A DNA stretch of 12,627 nt. It comes from E44-bin89 sp034409565 (lineage in GTDB: Bacteria; Chloroflexota; Dehalococcoidia; Dehalococcoidales; RBG-16-60-22). The notes beneath the pieces were generated by a model that was not told where the DNA came from, searched no databases, and worked only from the letters and a program-made list of their open reading frames with translations. The position numbers were made by a program, and so were the translations under genes. The first letter of the stretch is position 1. Each line of letters begins with the position of its first letter. The stretch spans positions 1-12,627 of the forward strand of contig DAOUMS010000020.1 in NCBI GenBank assembly GCA_034409565.1, in the 5' to 3' direction. This document shows, one piece after another, positions 5,715 to 12,627 of the stretch.

Positions 5715-6814
5715 TAGAGCTGACTCCTCGGGTCAAAGGCGTCTCTGATGCCGTCCCCCAGAAAATTAAAGGCCAGCACGGTCAGGAAGAGCATGATGCC
5801 GGGCTCAACGGCAATCCACCAGGCGGTGTCCAGGCTGCGCTGGCCGGCGTGCAGGACCAGTCCCCAGCTGGTCACCGTCGGGTCGCCAAGGCCGATAAAG
5901 CTCAGCGCCGCCTCGGCCAGAATAACGCCGGGGATGGACAACGTGGCGATGACGATGACCGAGCTCAGTACATTGGGGACGAGGTGGCGGAAAACGATGC
6001 GGCGGTCGCTGGCGCCCAGCGATTTTGAAGCCATGATGAAGTCCCGGGTGCGCAGCGATAAGGTCTCGCTCCTGACCAGACGGGCAGTGCCCGTCCAGCC
6101 GGTAAGCCCGATGGCCAGGATGATGAACCACAGTGACGGGCCGAAGATGAAGACGATGAATACCAGCAGCAGGAAAAAGGGGAAGGTCATCATGATGTCG
6201 GTGAAGCGCATCAGGACGTTATCCGCCCAGCCTCCCAGATAGGCGGAAACCACGCCCATAATCAGGCCGATAAATATGGCGATAAGGGTGGCCATGAGAC
6301 CGACCTGCAGGGAGATTCTGGTGCCGGAGACGAGCATGGCCAGCATGTCGCGGCCCTTGTCATCGGTGCCGAGGGGGTGCCGCCACGTGCCGGGCGTTTC
6401 CGTGACGATGAGCTGTCCCGTGGTGCGGTCGAAAAGTGATTGCTCTAAGGAAAAGCCCACGGGGGGCCGGTTCTTGTTCTTGAAGTCCACCTCGGTCGGG
6501 TCCTGTGTCAGGAAGGGGCCGATGAGGGCGACCGCCACCAGGAAAATGATGAATGCCAGCCCGATGACGGCCAGCCGGTGCTTCTTCGTCCGGTCCCAGT
6601 AGTACCGCGTCAGGCGGCGGTTCACATAAAGCGGGTAAATGCCGTAGAAGATAATGACCAGGGCAAAGAACAGGTAAAAATAGACGAACGGCCCGAAGAT
6701 GCGGTCGACGACGAATAAATCCAGCAGCCAGATGGCAAGCAAAGCCAGTAGCAGCCCGCTAAAAAGCAGGTGGCGCCGCCCACCGAAAAGCTCGCTTATT
6801 CGTTTCATCAACAT
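5714..6814 (-). CDS. oppC: Opp/Dpp-type ABC transporter permease (OppC-like) with N-terminal extension
   Basis: A 366-residue inner-membrane permease. The binding-protein-dependent transport domain spans about 165-355, with the ATPase-coupling EAA loop MASKSLGASDRRIVFRHLVPN at 261-281. The OppC_N-type helix near 80-102 is preceded by two additional hydrophobic segments (about 16-37 and 43-63), so the protein is longer than the usual 280-300 residues. The external loop between the first core helix and HPLGTDDKGRDML (146-158) is also long and contains a DRTTGQLIVTETPG insert. The ATG at 6814 is only two bases from GAGG; the ATG two codons later (6808) has eight bases and may be the real start. 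It lies four bases after oppB. Confidence 0.9.
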   Translation of the reverse strand: MLMKRISELFGGRRHLLFSGLLLALLAIWLLDLFVVDRIFGPFVYFYLFFALVIIFYGIYPLYVNRRLTRYYWDRTKKHRLAVIGLAFIIFLVAVALIGPFLTQDPTEVDFKNKNRPPVGFSLEQSLFDRTTGQLIVTETPGTWRHPLGTDDKGRDMLAMLVSGTRISLQVGLMATLIAIFIGLIMGVVSAYLGGWADNVLMRFTDIMMTFPFFLLLVFIVFIFGPSLWFIILAIGLTGWTGTARLVRSETLSLRTRDFIMASKSLGASDRRIVFRHLVPNVLSSVIVIATLSIPGVILAEAALSFIGLGDPTVTSWGLVLHAGQRSLDTAWWIAVEPGIMLFLTVLAFNFLGDGIRDAFDPRSQL

Positions 6815-6818
6815 GTCC

Positions 6819-7820
6819 TCAATCGTACCTTATCCGGGGGTCAAGCCAGGTATAGACGATGTCAGTGGCCAGGTTGGTGAGCAGAACCACCATGGCCCCG
6901 ATAAGAGTTATGGTGATGACCACCGGGTAATCGTTGGCAAAGATGGCATTGAAAGATACCTGTCCCAGCCCGGGTATGCCGAAAATGATTTCCGTCAGGT
7001 AGGCGCCGCCAAAGACGACACCGGCCAGGTCAAACATGATGATGGTGATGATAGGCAGGATGGCGTTGCGGAACACGTGCTTGCCGATGACCACACGCTC
7101 TGGAAGCCCCTTGGCCCGGGCCGTCTTCACAAAATCCTTTCTCAGGTTGTCCAGCGTTGAAGACCGGGCGTACCGGGTATAGCCGGCCATCATGCCGGTG
7201 CCGAGGGTGAGCACGGGCAGGATAAGCGCTTTCAGGTTGGCCAGGGAAAACATGGGCAGGCCGGTATCGTAATAGGTCTTGAACCAGCCCAGCTGAACGG
7301 AGAAAATCAGGATGAGCATGATGCCCAGCCAGAAATTGGGGATGGAGATGCCGATGAAGGAAAAGAAGGTAGCGATGTAATCGGTCCGGGTGTACTGCTT
7401 TACCGCCGAGTAAATGCCAATGAGAATGCCCAGGGAGGAGGCGAAGAGCATGCTGAGCAGGATAAGCTGGAAGGAGTAGAGCCAGTGGCGCTTGATGAGC
7501 TCAATAACCGGCATGGAGGTGCTGAACGACCAGCCCCAGTCGCCGCGGACGAGGCTGACCAGATAGCTGGCGTACTGTTCATGGAGCGGCTTATCGAGTC
7601 CGTAGCGCGACTCAACGGCTTCAATAACCCTGGCGGGGTCCTGGGTGCGGGCGGAGATATTGGCCAGATATTTGTCCGCCGGGGAACTGGGGCCGATGCG
7701 CAGCAGGATAAAGGTGATCGTCACCACGCCAAAGGCGATAAGGAACGCATAAAACAGCCTTCTGATGATGTAATTCTGCAAGCCGCCACGTTTCACGGGC
7801 CTGCTCCCTAAGGAAGTCAC
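6819..7820 (-). CDS. oppB: Opp/Dpp-type ABC transporter permease (OppB-like)
   Basis: A 333-residue permease, the partner of OppC. An N-terminal membrane helix (about 22-41) is followed by the typical periplasmic segment with RYGLDKPLHEQYASYL (72-87) and GDWGWSFS (93-100). The core has about five more helices, the EAA loop TARAKGLPERVVIGKHVFRN (233-252), and the family ending FGIPGLGQ...D YPVV...DPRIRYD. The start is GTG in a GTGA overlap with the oppA stop, so ribosomes finishing oppA can restart; the local ribosome site is weak (CAGG), which fits coupling. The first 13 residues are polar and extend beyond the usual start. Confidence 0.92.
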   Translation of the reverse strand: MTSLGSRPVKRGGLQNYIIRRLFYAFLIAFGVVTITFILLRIGPSSPADKYLANISARTQDPARVIEAVESRYGLDKPLHEQYASYLVSLVRGDWGWSFSTSMPVIELIKRHWLYSFQLILLSMLFASSLGILIGIYSAVKQYTRTDYIATFFSFIGISIPNFWLGIMLILIFSVQLGWFKTYYDTGLPMFSLANLKALILPVLTLGTGMMAGYTRYARSSTLDNLRKDFVKTARAKGLPERVVIGKHVFRNAILPIITIIMFDLAGVVFGGAYLTEIIFGIPGLGQVSFNAIFANDYPVVITITLIGAMVVLLTNLATDIVYTWLDPRIRYD

Positions 7821-9682
7821 CCTGGTTCAGCATAATACCACTCATGGTAGTTCCAGCCCAGCCTCATACCTGGTTCAATCCCCACCACGTTTGATTGGAA
7901 TCCCTGGTTGCTTCTGGGGAAGGAGAGGAAGTCGGCCGGCTGGTCCTCGGCGATAAGCTGGCTTATCTCGGCGTACATCTGCTTGCGCACCTCGGGGTCA
8001 AGCGCCTCCTTAGACCTGACTTCTTTAAAGAGCTGGTCCACCCTCTCGCTGGAGTAGCCCCAGAAGTTGAGCCCACCGTCGGTGATGAAGAAGACCCGGG
8101 AACCGGATGGGGCGATGGGGTGGGTGTTGAAGGCAAGGACCATCATGTCCCACGGCTCCTCGCTGACGGCGTCGGGGCCGTTATTGTAATTCGGTTCCTG
8201 GTCCGAGCCGGGCACCTTGTTCATCATGTACTGCCGAAGCTGTGTTGGCCAGGGAACGAGCTTGAAATCCACCTCGATGCCGATGTCGCCCAGTTCCTGC
8301 TTCACAAAGAGGGTGATATCTTCGGTGAGCTTGCTGCCGGTGGTGGTCACCAGTGTCAGCTTTATCGGCTGGCCGTCCTTATCATGAATGTCAATGCTGC
8401 CATCACCCTTTCGGGTGCCGTAACCGGCCTCAAGCAGCATCTCTTTGGCTTTCTCCTTGTTATAAAGGTCGCCGATGCCGAACTGGCGTACCCCCTCCTC
8501 GGTGTACCAGGGGGAGGGCATGGGGATGAAGCTGAAGGCGGGGTCGGCAAAGCCGTAGCGTATCTCGTTGATGAACGTCTGCTTATCAATGGACATGGAC
8601 AGCGCCTGCCTGACCGCTTTAGCTCTCAGCCCTTCCCAGCCGTTCGGGCGCAGGTTGTAGACAATCAGGTCGTAGGCCCGGGTGGGGATGGTATAGACAT
8701 TGATGCCCGCCATCTGCTTGAACTTGGCTGCCTGCTCCGGTTCGATACTGCAATTCTGGATATCTCCGGCCTCAAGTGCCGCCAGCATGGCCGCCGACGT
8801 GCCGAAGAGCTTGGTAACGTATTCCTCAAAGTAAGGGGCGCCCGTCTCCTGGCCGAGGTAGAAGTCCGGGTTGCGCGCCACGACATACTTATCATTCCGT
8901 ATCCACTCCTTGAAGCGGTAAGGGCCGAGGCTGCCGGTGTAGGTCAGATTGTTGAACTCCTCGGCCTCGGTGAAGGCTTCGAGGTCGCCCTCATACTTCA
9001 CGGCGATGTGCTTCGGATACGGCGTCAGGGAGTAGATGGCGTTATCAACGAACTCTGGGTCAACCGTCTGCCGTTTGATGACAAAAGTGAATTCATCGAC
9101 CATCTCCACCTCGACAAATACCGTCTCCCCGTTGACCTCCTCCTGCCACTCGGTCTGGTAGGTGTAGTTGAGCCAGTCGGAGAACATAAGGTTCTTCAGG
9201 GTGTAGACGTAGTCCTCGGCGGTGACGGGGGTGCCGTCAGTCCAGTGAAGGTCGTCGCGGATGGTGATGGTGTAGGCCAGGCCGTCGTCAGATATCGCCA
9301 CCGGCCTGGCCAGGTGGCGCAGGTGCACCTGCCAGTTGTTGTCGTAGGTGGCGAGGCTGTCAATGCACTGGCCGGCGTAGGAAAAAGAGGTCGCATCTGC
9401 CGCCAGAAGCCAGTTGAGGGTCTCGGCATCACCCCCTGATGTCCCTTCGATGAAGATTCCCTCAACCGGAGGACAGGCCGGGGATGGTGTCTCAGGTACC
9501 GGCGCCGGGGTTGGTTTGGGCGGGGCTGGCAATGGTGCTGGTGCTGGCGCAGGCGCTGGTGTCGGCGCCGGGAGTGGTGTTGGGGTGGGCGGCTGGGGCG
9601 TGGGTAACGGCGCCTCCGTGGGCGCAGCACAACCTGTCATCAGGGCGAGTAAAACGATTATTAAAATGGCCAGTCGTTTCAT
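7817..9682 (-). CDS. oppA: Opp/Dpp-type substrate-binding lipoprotein (SBP_bac_5)
   Basis: A 621-residue extracytoplasmic solute receptor. The signal peptide MKRLAILIIVLLALMTGC ends in a lipobox with Cys18, so the protein should be a lipoprotein. A Pro/Ala/Thr tether runs from about 21 to 72 and accounts for much of the extra length over the usual 520-560 residues. The binding domain starts near GIFIEG (75-80) and shows the family pattern ATYDNNWQVHLRHLA, TIRDDLHWTDGTPVTAEDYVYTL, and later QALSMSIDKQTFINEI. The ligand (peptide, nickel complex or other) cannot be told from sequence. GGAGGGGAG lies about eight bases before the ATG. It is the first opp gene, and its 3' end overlaps oppB by four bases. 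Confidence 0.93.
   Translation of the reverse strand: MKRLAILIIVLLALMTGCAAPTEAPLPTPQPPTPTPLPAPTPAPAPAPAPLPAPPKPTPAPVPETPSPACPPVEGIFIEGTSGGDAETLNWLLAADATSFSYAGQCIDSLATYDNNWQVHLRHLARPVAISDDGLAYTITIRDDLHWTDGTPVTAEDYVYTLKNLMFSDWLNYTYQTEWQEEVNGETVFVEVEMVDEFTFVIKRQTVDPEFVDNAIYSLTPYPKHIAVKYEGDLEAFTEAEEFNNLTYTGSLGPYRFKEWIRNDKYVVARNPDFYLGQETGAPYFEEYVTKLFGTSAAMLAALEAGDIQNCSIEPEQAAKFKQMAGINVYTIPTRAYDLIVYNLRPNGWEGLRAKAVRQALSMSIDKQTFINEIRYGFADPAFSFIPMPSPWYTEEGVRQFGIGDLYNKEKAKEMLLEAGYGTRKGDGSIDIHDKDGQPIKLTLVTTTGSKLTEDITLFVKQELGDIGIEVDFKLVPWPTQLRQYMMNKVPGSDQEPNYNNGPDAVSEEPWDMMVLAFNTHPIAPSGSRVFFITDGGLNFWGYSSERVDQLFKEVRSKEALDPEVRKQMYAEISQLIAEDQPADFLSFPRSNQGFQSNVVGIEPGMRLGWNYHEWYYAEPG
9497..9607 (-). repeat. 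low-complexity Pro/Ala/Thr coding repeat in oppA
   Basis: This part of oppA codes for alternating Pro with Ala, Thr or Leu (residues about 26-62), including an uninterrupted APAPAPAP stretch. The DNA is a GC-rich, imperfect short-period repeat. It forms a flexible linker between the lipid anchor and the binding domain, and such repeats are prone to length change by slippage. Confidence 0.75.
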
Positions 9683-9750
9683 TTGAGGTCTCCCCTCCGC
9701 TTGCTTATCGAACCTGTGGGGCGCGAAGACTCAGATTAGTTAGTATCTAC

Positions 9751-9779
9751 ATTTTAACACTAGCTTGACAGATAATTAA
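9751..9779 (-). promoter_or_regulatory. possible promoter of the opp operon
   Basis: On the minus strand TAAAAT (9756 to 9751) is a fair -10 box, with TTAATT (9779 to 9774) 17 bases upstream as a weak -35. Transcription would start near 9744, about 60 bases before the oppA ATG. The weak -35 overlaps one copy of the 13-base direct repeat, so an activator site is possible. Confidence 0.3.
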
Positions 9780-9844
9780 AGCAAAAACGGAAATCGGTGC
9801 TCTAGGTATTGACATCGACGGGAACGTAACTATAATTAAAGCAA
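9772..9844. repeat. 13-base direct repeat, copies 60 bases apart
   Basis: ATAATTAAAGCAA occurs at 9772-9784 and again at 9832-9844, identical and exactly 60 bases apart. One copy overlaps the likely oppA -35 region; the other overlaps the -10 box and start of the divergent methyltransferase promoter. They could be paired sites for one regulator controlling both directions, or a small local duplication. Confidence 0.6.
9809..9836 (+). promoter_or_regulatory. consensus sigma70 promoter of the membrane methyltransferase gene
   Basis: TTGACA (9809-9814) and TATAAT (9831-9836) are both perfect, separated by 16 bases. The start would be near 9843, giving a 40-base leader before the ATG at 9884. 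A further TTGACA at 9765-9770 has no good -10 box at the right distance. Confidence 0.7.
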
Positions 9845-9883
9845 CCATTTAACGTCAATCGAATCATAGAAGGGGGACAAAGT

Positions 9884-10432
9884 ATGGAAACGGCATGGTA
9901 TTTCCGGCTCTTCTGGGTGAATCTCGGCTGGTTTATCGTCAGCTGGCTCCTCTACTTCATCATCAAAGCGAAAAGGATGGCTGGCCCGGGCCCGAGCCGG
10001 TCACGGGTTATGGCTTTCTGGGCACTTCTTATTATAGGCTGGGTATTAACCTGGTTTATCCACTACAGTATCAACCTGGCTTTCTGGCTTGGGCTATGCA
10101 TTCTCATTATTGGCCAGATAGTCTTCGCTCTAGGTTATTCAGCCATGAGGGAGCACCCGGAAAAAAAGCAGGCCGTGGTTGACTGGGGTATCTATAGAGT
10201 CAGCCGACATTCTCATGTCCTGGCCGGTATGATTTGCATGCTTGGCCTGGTTGTCATGGGCTGGAGCCCGGGTTCAGTTATTTATATCCTGCTGTGGGTT
10301 TATTTTGTTTTGTACGTGATAATGGGTCACTTCGGCGTGCTGAACGAAGAGAAATTAAACGTCAAAAGGCTCGGGCAAGAGTATGCCGAGTATATGAAGC
10401 GGGTGCCCAGGTATTTCTTCGGCAAGATTTAG
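9884..10432 (+). CDS. isoprenylcysteine/phospholipid methyltransferase-like membrane protein
   Basis: A 182-residue polytopic membrane protein with about five hydrophobic segments (9-27, 45-61, 66-86, 112-128, 131-150). The C-terminal half has the SAM-binding pattern of the ICMT/PEMT superfamily: GIYRVSRHSHVLAGM (102-116), then EEKLNVKRLGQEYAEYMKRVPRY (155-177). The usual RHP is RHS here, so the proline is missing. In bacteria these enzymes methylate lipids, isoprenoid-linked groups or small molecules; protein CaaX methylation is unlikely. AGGGGG lies seven bases before the ATG, under a perfect sigma70 promoter. The gene stands alone, divergent from opp and convergent with the phosphotriesterase gene. 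Confidence 0.8.
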   Translation: METAWYFRLFWVNLGWFIVSWLLYFIIKAKRMAGPGPSRSRVMAFWALLIIGWVLTWFIHYSINLAFWLGLCILIIGQIVFALGYSAMREHPEKKQAVVDWGIYRVSRHSHVLAGMICMLGLVVMGWSPGSVIYILLWVYFVLYVIMGHFGVLNEEKLNVKRLGQEYAEYMKRVPRYFFGKI

Positions 10433-10493
10433 GCTGAATTTAGCCCTGGTTTATTCTGGCGGTGAGCCCATAGTAAGCGCCGGAAAGCACTGT

Positions 10494-11558
10494 TTAGACG
10501 AAGGTCAGGAGCCTTCTCGGGTTGCCAGTAATAAGTGTATCGATCTGCTCCCGGGTTATGCCTCTCTGACGCATCATCGGGACCACGTAATTCAATATAT
10601 GGGCGTAGCCCCACCCCCCGTAGCGCACCCGCCTGGTCTTGGCACAGATGTCATGCGACATGACGAGCTGGTTCACGTATCCTTCGGCGATATGCTGGCG
10701 GATTTCATAGATGCGCTGCGTGTCATTAGGCAGGTCCATGTATTCATCCGCCGTCCAGTAGGTGGGGAAGTGTCCCTCCCATCCCCAGAGGTCGTACTCC
10801 AGGACGCAGCCCTTTTGCAGCAACTGCGTTCTCCCTTCGTGGTCGCGGACGCGGGCGTCAATGTGGCAGATTATCACCCGGCTGAGGTCGGCCCCTGACT
10901 GTTCCAGGATATCAATCACCTCAAACGGCGCCTTTCGATTCCGCCCCGGGTGTACGCTCAGGCAGGCGCCGGTTTTCTGCTGGGCTTTAGCTGCTGCTTT
11001 CAAAACTTTGCGTTCATAATCATGCAGAGGCCAGGAACAGCCGATTTCCCCGATAAGTCCGGAACGAATTCCGGTGTTGCCAACGCCCACGGTGATGTCC
11101 CGGATTATCTCCCGGGCAATCTCAGCCTCGGTCCTGGCGGCAAACTCCGGGCCCAGGCTCGACGCGGTGTAATATCCAGAGCCCATGATAATATTGAGCC
11201 CGGTAAGGCGGGAGACGCGGGCGAGGGCCCCGGGGTCGCGGCCAATACCGGTGATGGTGGCGTCAACAATGGTCCGGCCGCCGGCTTTCTTGAAGAGCAT
11301 GGCCTCATCGATGGCTTCCTGCTCGTCGAGCAGGCGCATATTGTCCAGGTTCTCGTAGGGATGGTAACGGAGCCAGCTGAGGTTATGCCAGTCCACCGGC
11401 TCATAGGCCAGTGCCCGCTCGCTGGCGGCTTCTGGCTCGGTGAAAAGGCATTTGCCGTCAATAAAAAGGTGCTCGTGGGTGAGAGTCACGCCGAGGTCTT
11501 GGCTCTCAATCACGCCCAGCACAGTCTGTGCCTTGCCCGCTATTTCGGATATCGCCAT
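10494..11558 (-). CDS. phosphotriesterase-family metallohydrolase (lactonase or esterase)
   Basis: A 354-residue TIM-barrel hydrolase of the phosphotriesterase family. Metal ligands appear in family order: HEH (His28, His30) on the first strand, a bridging residue in GLIGEIGC (probably Glu171, as in E. coli Php, rather than the carbamylated Lys of PTE), His203 in SVHPGR, His232 in VIICHIDA and Asp303 in VMSHDIC. The end ITGNPRRLLTF is typical. Members hydrolyse lactones, phosphoesters or amides; the natural substrate here is unknown. AAGGAG precedes the ATG by nine bases. It is the last gene of the minus-strand cassette, 52 bases after the RraA-like gene, so a TRAP-imported substrate is likely. 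Confidence 0.88.
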   Translation of the reverse strand: MAISEIAGKAQTVLGVIESQDLGVTLTHEHLFIDGKCLFTEPEAASERALAYEPVDWHNLSWLRYHPYENLDNMRLLDEQEAIDEAMLFKKAGGRTIVDATITGIGRDPGALARVSRLTGLNIIMGSGYYTASSLGPEFAARTEAEIAREIIRDITVGVGNTGIRSGLIGEIGCSWPLHDYERKVLKAAAKAQQKTGACLSVHPGRNRKAPFEVIDILEQSGADLSRVIICHIDARVRDHEGRTQLLQKGCVLEYDLWGWEGHFPTYWTADEYMDLPNDTQRIYEIRQHIAEGYVNQLVMSHDICAKTRRVRYGGWGYAHILNYVVPMMRQRGITREQIDTLITGNPRRLLTFV

Positions 11559-11610
11559 AAATGTGCACTCCTTCCCAGAATATTGTAGTGCGAGTTTTTA
11601 ACGCCCAGAG

Positions 11611-12279
11611 TTAAAGAACTTGGTACTTGTTGTACGCGTCACGCAGCAATGACCCTTTGAGTAGTTCATCGCGAAGCTGGTTTTCTTTGCTCACCTTTTC
11701 CAGGGCCCGCGGTATGACCTCTTTTTCTAGTTCCTTCGGGATGACCACCACGCCATCAATGTCGCCGAAGATGATATCACCGGGGTTGACCAGCACCCCG
11801 CCGCAGTCCACCGGGCAGTTGTGGTCGATGACGATGCTTCTGCCCGCCGAGTCTACCATGTAAACTCCGGTGGCAAAGGTGGGGAATTTCATTCTGGTAA
11901 TCTGGGCAACGTCCCGCGTGTAGCCATCCAGAACGATGCCGCGGGCGCCGCGGGCCCGGGCGGCGGTGGAGAGCAGTTCTCCCCAGAAGCAGGTACGGGT
12001 GGAGCGCTGCGTGCAGACCACCATCACGTCGTTGGGCTTTAAAGAGTCAACGGCGTCAATCTCCCCACCATAGGGGTCATCAACAAGCTTGTAGACATCG
12101 GCCGTAAGTACGGGGTAGGCACGGCCCACCACCACGGCGCCTGCCCACATGGGGCGGATATCGGCCCTCATCCCCTGGTTGCGGGCGCCAAGGCTGTCTA
12201 TAGTGTCGGAAATAACCGACGCGTAGAGTCTGTCACGCATGGTATCAAACATCTCGGTTTCACTGGCAAAGTCGACCAT
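11611..12279 (-). CDS. RraA-family aldolase-like protein (HMG/CHA aldolase or oxaloacetate decarboxylase type)
   Basis: A 222-residue protein of the RraA/4-hydroxy-4-methyl-2-oxoglutarate aldolase family. The active-site segments are present: WGELLSTAARARGARGIVLDG (99-119) and TRD (121-123, Arg122 for the carboxylate and Asp123 for the metal), then GVLVNPGDIIFGDIDGVVVIP (161-181). Related class II aldolases cleave 4-hydroxy-2-oxo acids to pyruvate or decarboxylate oxaloacetate with Mg2+. The annotations dimethylmenaquinone methyltransferase and RNase E inhibitor are common but poor for this type. AAGGAGG is eight bases before the ATG. It lies 46 bases after the TRAP permease gene and 52 before the phosphotriesterase gene, which fits a catabolic operon. 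Confidence 0.88.
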   Translation of the reverse strand: MVDFASETEMFDTMRDRLYASVISDTIDSLGARNQGMRADIRPMWAGAVVVGRAYPVLTADVYKLVDDPYGGEIDAVDSLKPNDVMVVCTQRSTRTCFWGELLSTAARARGARGIVLDGYTRDVAQITRMKFPTFATGVYMVDSAGRSIVIDHNCPVDCGGVLVNPGDIIFGDIDGVVVIPKELEKEVIPRALEKVSKENQLRDELLKGSLLRDAYNKYQVL

Positions 12280-12325
12280 TGCGGTACCTCCTTTCCCGGA
12301 ATTTTAAAAAACTGTGGTGACGGTG

Positions 12326-12627
12326 CTATTTTATCATTTGTGCCGGCAGCCAGAGTATCAGCTGCGGGAAAGCTATACAAAGGCCAAGGCCAATCATAAT
12401 GAGGAAAACAAAAGGTATGACGCCGCGGATGATATCGGCAGTAGTCACGCCTAACTCCGGTGGCGCAGCACCACGGAGGAAGAATATCGCGTAAGCGAAA
12501 GGAGGTGTCAGGAAGGACATCTGAAGGTTAACGCAAATCATCATGGCCAGCCAGAGCGTGTCAAAGCCCAGAACAGGGCCGATGGGCGTGATGATGGGAA
12601 TCATGATGAAGATGATGCCCAGCCAAT
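12326..12627 (-). CDS. TRAP transporter large permease (DctM-like), C-terminal part, cut by right edge
   Basis: The reading frame runs off the right edge, so this is only the last 100 residues or so of a protein normally about 430 or more. The fragment reads WLGIIFIMIPIITPIGPVLG, then a segment with NLQMSFLTPPFAYAIFFLRG, then RGVIPFVFLIMIGLGL and the end FPQLILWLPAQMIK. The LTPPFAYAIFFL motif and final helices match the large membrane subunit of sodium-dependent TRAP importers for organic acids. It is the first visible gene of the cassette, followed by the RraA-like and phosphotriesterase-like genes. The small permease and the solute receptor, which give the substrate, are expected outside the window. 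Confidence 0.85.
   Translation of the reverse strand, partial: WLGIIFIMIPIITPIGPVLGFDTLWLAMMICVNLQMSFLTPPFAYAIFFLRGAAPPELGVTTADIIRGVIPFVFLIMIGLGLCIAFPQLILWLPAQMIK

Noticed and set aside
7895..9439. 514-codon open frame on the plus strand opposite oppA
   Set aside because: It is antisense to a clear SBP_bac_5 lipoprotein gene, its translation has no recognisable domain, and long mirror frames are common in GC-rich coding DNA.
10432..10445. Hairpin GGCT-gaattt-AGCC after the membrane methyltransferase gene
   Set aside because: The stem is only four to five pairs and no T tract follows, so it does not qualify as an intrinsic terminator.
11611..12279. RraA as an RNase E inhibitor or menaquinone methyltransferase
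   Set aside because: The sequence has the aldolase metal and carboxylate residues and no SAM motif, and its neighbours are transport and hydrolase genes.

Overview
The window looks like chromosome from an uncultured bacterium, most plausibly a Chloroflexota (Dehalococcoidia-like) member of soil, sediment or subsurface. The grounds are indirect: a VLRF1-type release-factor fragment of a kind known from actinobacteria and Chloroflexi, a metabolic mix of peptide/Opp ABC import, TRAP import, a phosphotriesterase-like hydrolase, an RraA-like protein and a hydroxyacyl-CoA dehydrogenase, moderately high GC, and sigma70-type TTGACA/TATAAT promoters. The taxonomic call is inference. I see no rRNA, tRNA, CRISPR array, transposase or prophage gene, and no gene-free stretch longer than about 200 bases.

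Left part, plus strand (1-2686). The C-terminal end of a VLRF1/eRF1-like peptidyl-tRNA hydrolase enters from the left edge. After it comes a strong promoter (near-consensus UP element, TTGACA, 17-base spacer, TAAAAT) overlapped by helically phased GATATATC boxes. It drives a four-gene operon: PadR-family regulator, small HicB-like protein, short SAM-dependent methyltransferase and a 64-residue membrane protein. A second promoter then precedes a lone gene for a permuted papain-like (YiiX/NlpC-P60-type) hydrolase.

Middle part, minus strand (2692-9682). A complete oligopeptide/dipeptide-type ABC importer is encoded in the order oppA-oppB-oppC-oppD-oppF, with overlapping or closely spaced genes that suggest translational coupling. 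OppA is a lipoprotein with a long Pro/Ala/Thr tether, OppC carries extra N-terminal membrane segments, and both ATPases have a C-terminal four-cysteine motif with identical spacing. A 3-hydroxyacyl-CoA dehydrogenase lies downstream with its own likely promoter.

Right part (9683-12627). A divergent intergenic region holds a perfect TTGACA-16-TATAAT promoter for a plus-strand isoprenylcysteine/phospholipid methyltransferase-like membrane enzyme, and a 13-base direct repeat spaced exactly 60 bases. Facing it on the minus strand is a cassette, in transcription order, of a TRAP large permease (cut by the right edge), an RraA-family aldolase-like protein and a phosphotriesterase-family metallohydrolase. 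This reads as uptake, hydrolysis and C-C cleavage of an unidentified organic acid, lactone or ester. The substrate cannot be read from sequence. This cassette and the PadR-boxed operon are the best candidates for undescribed biology.
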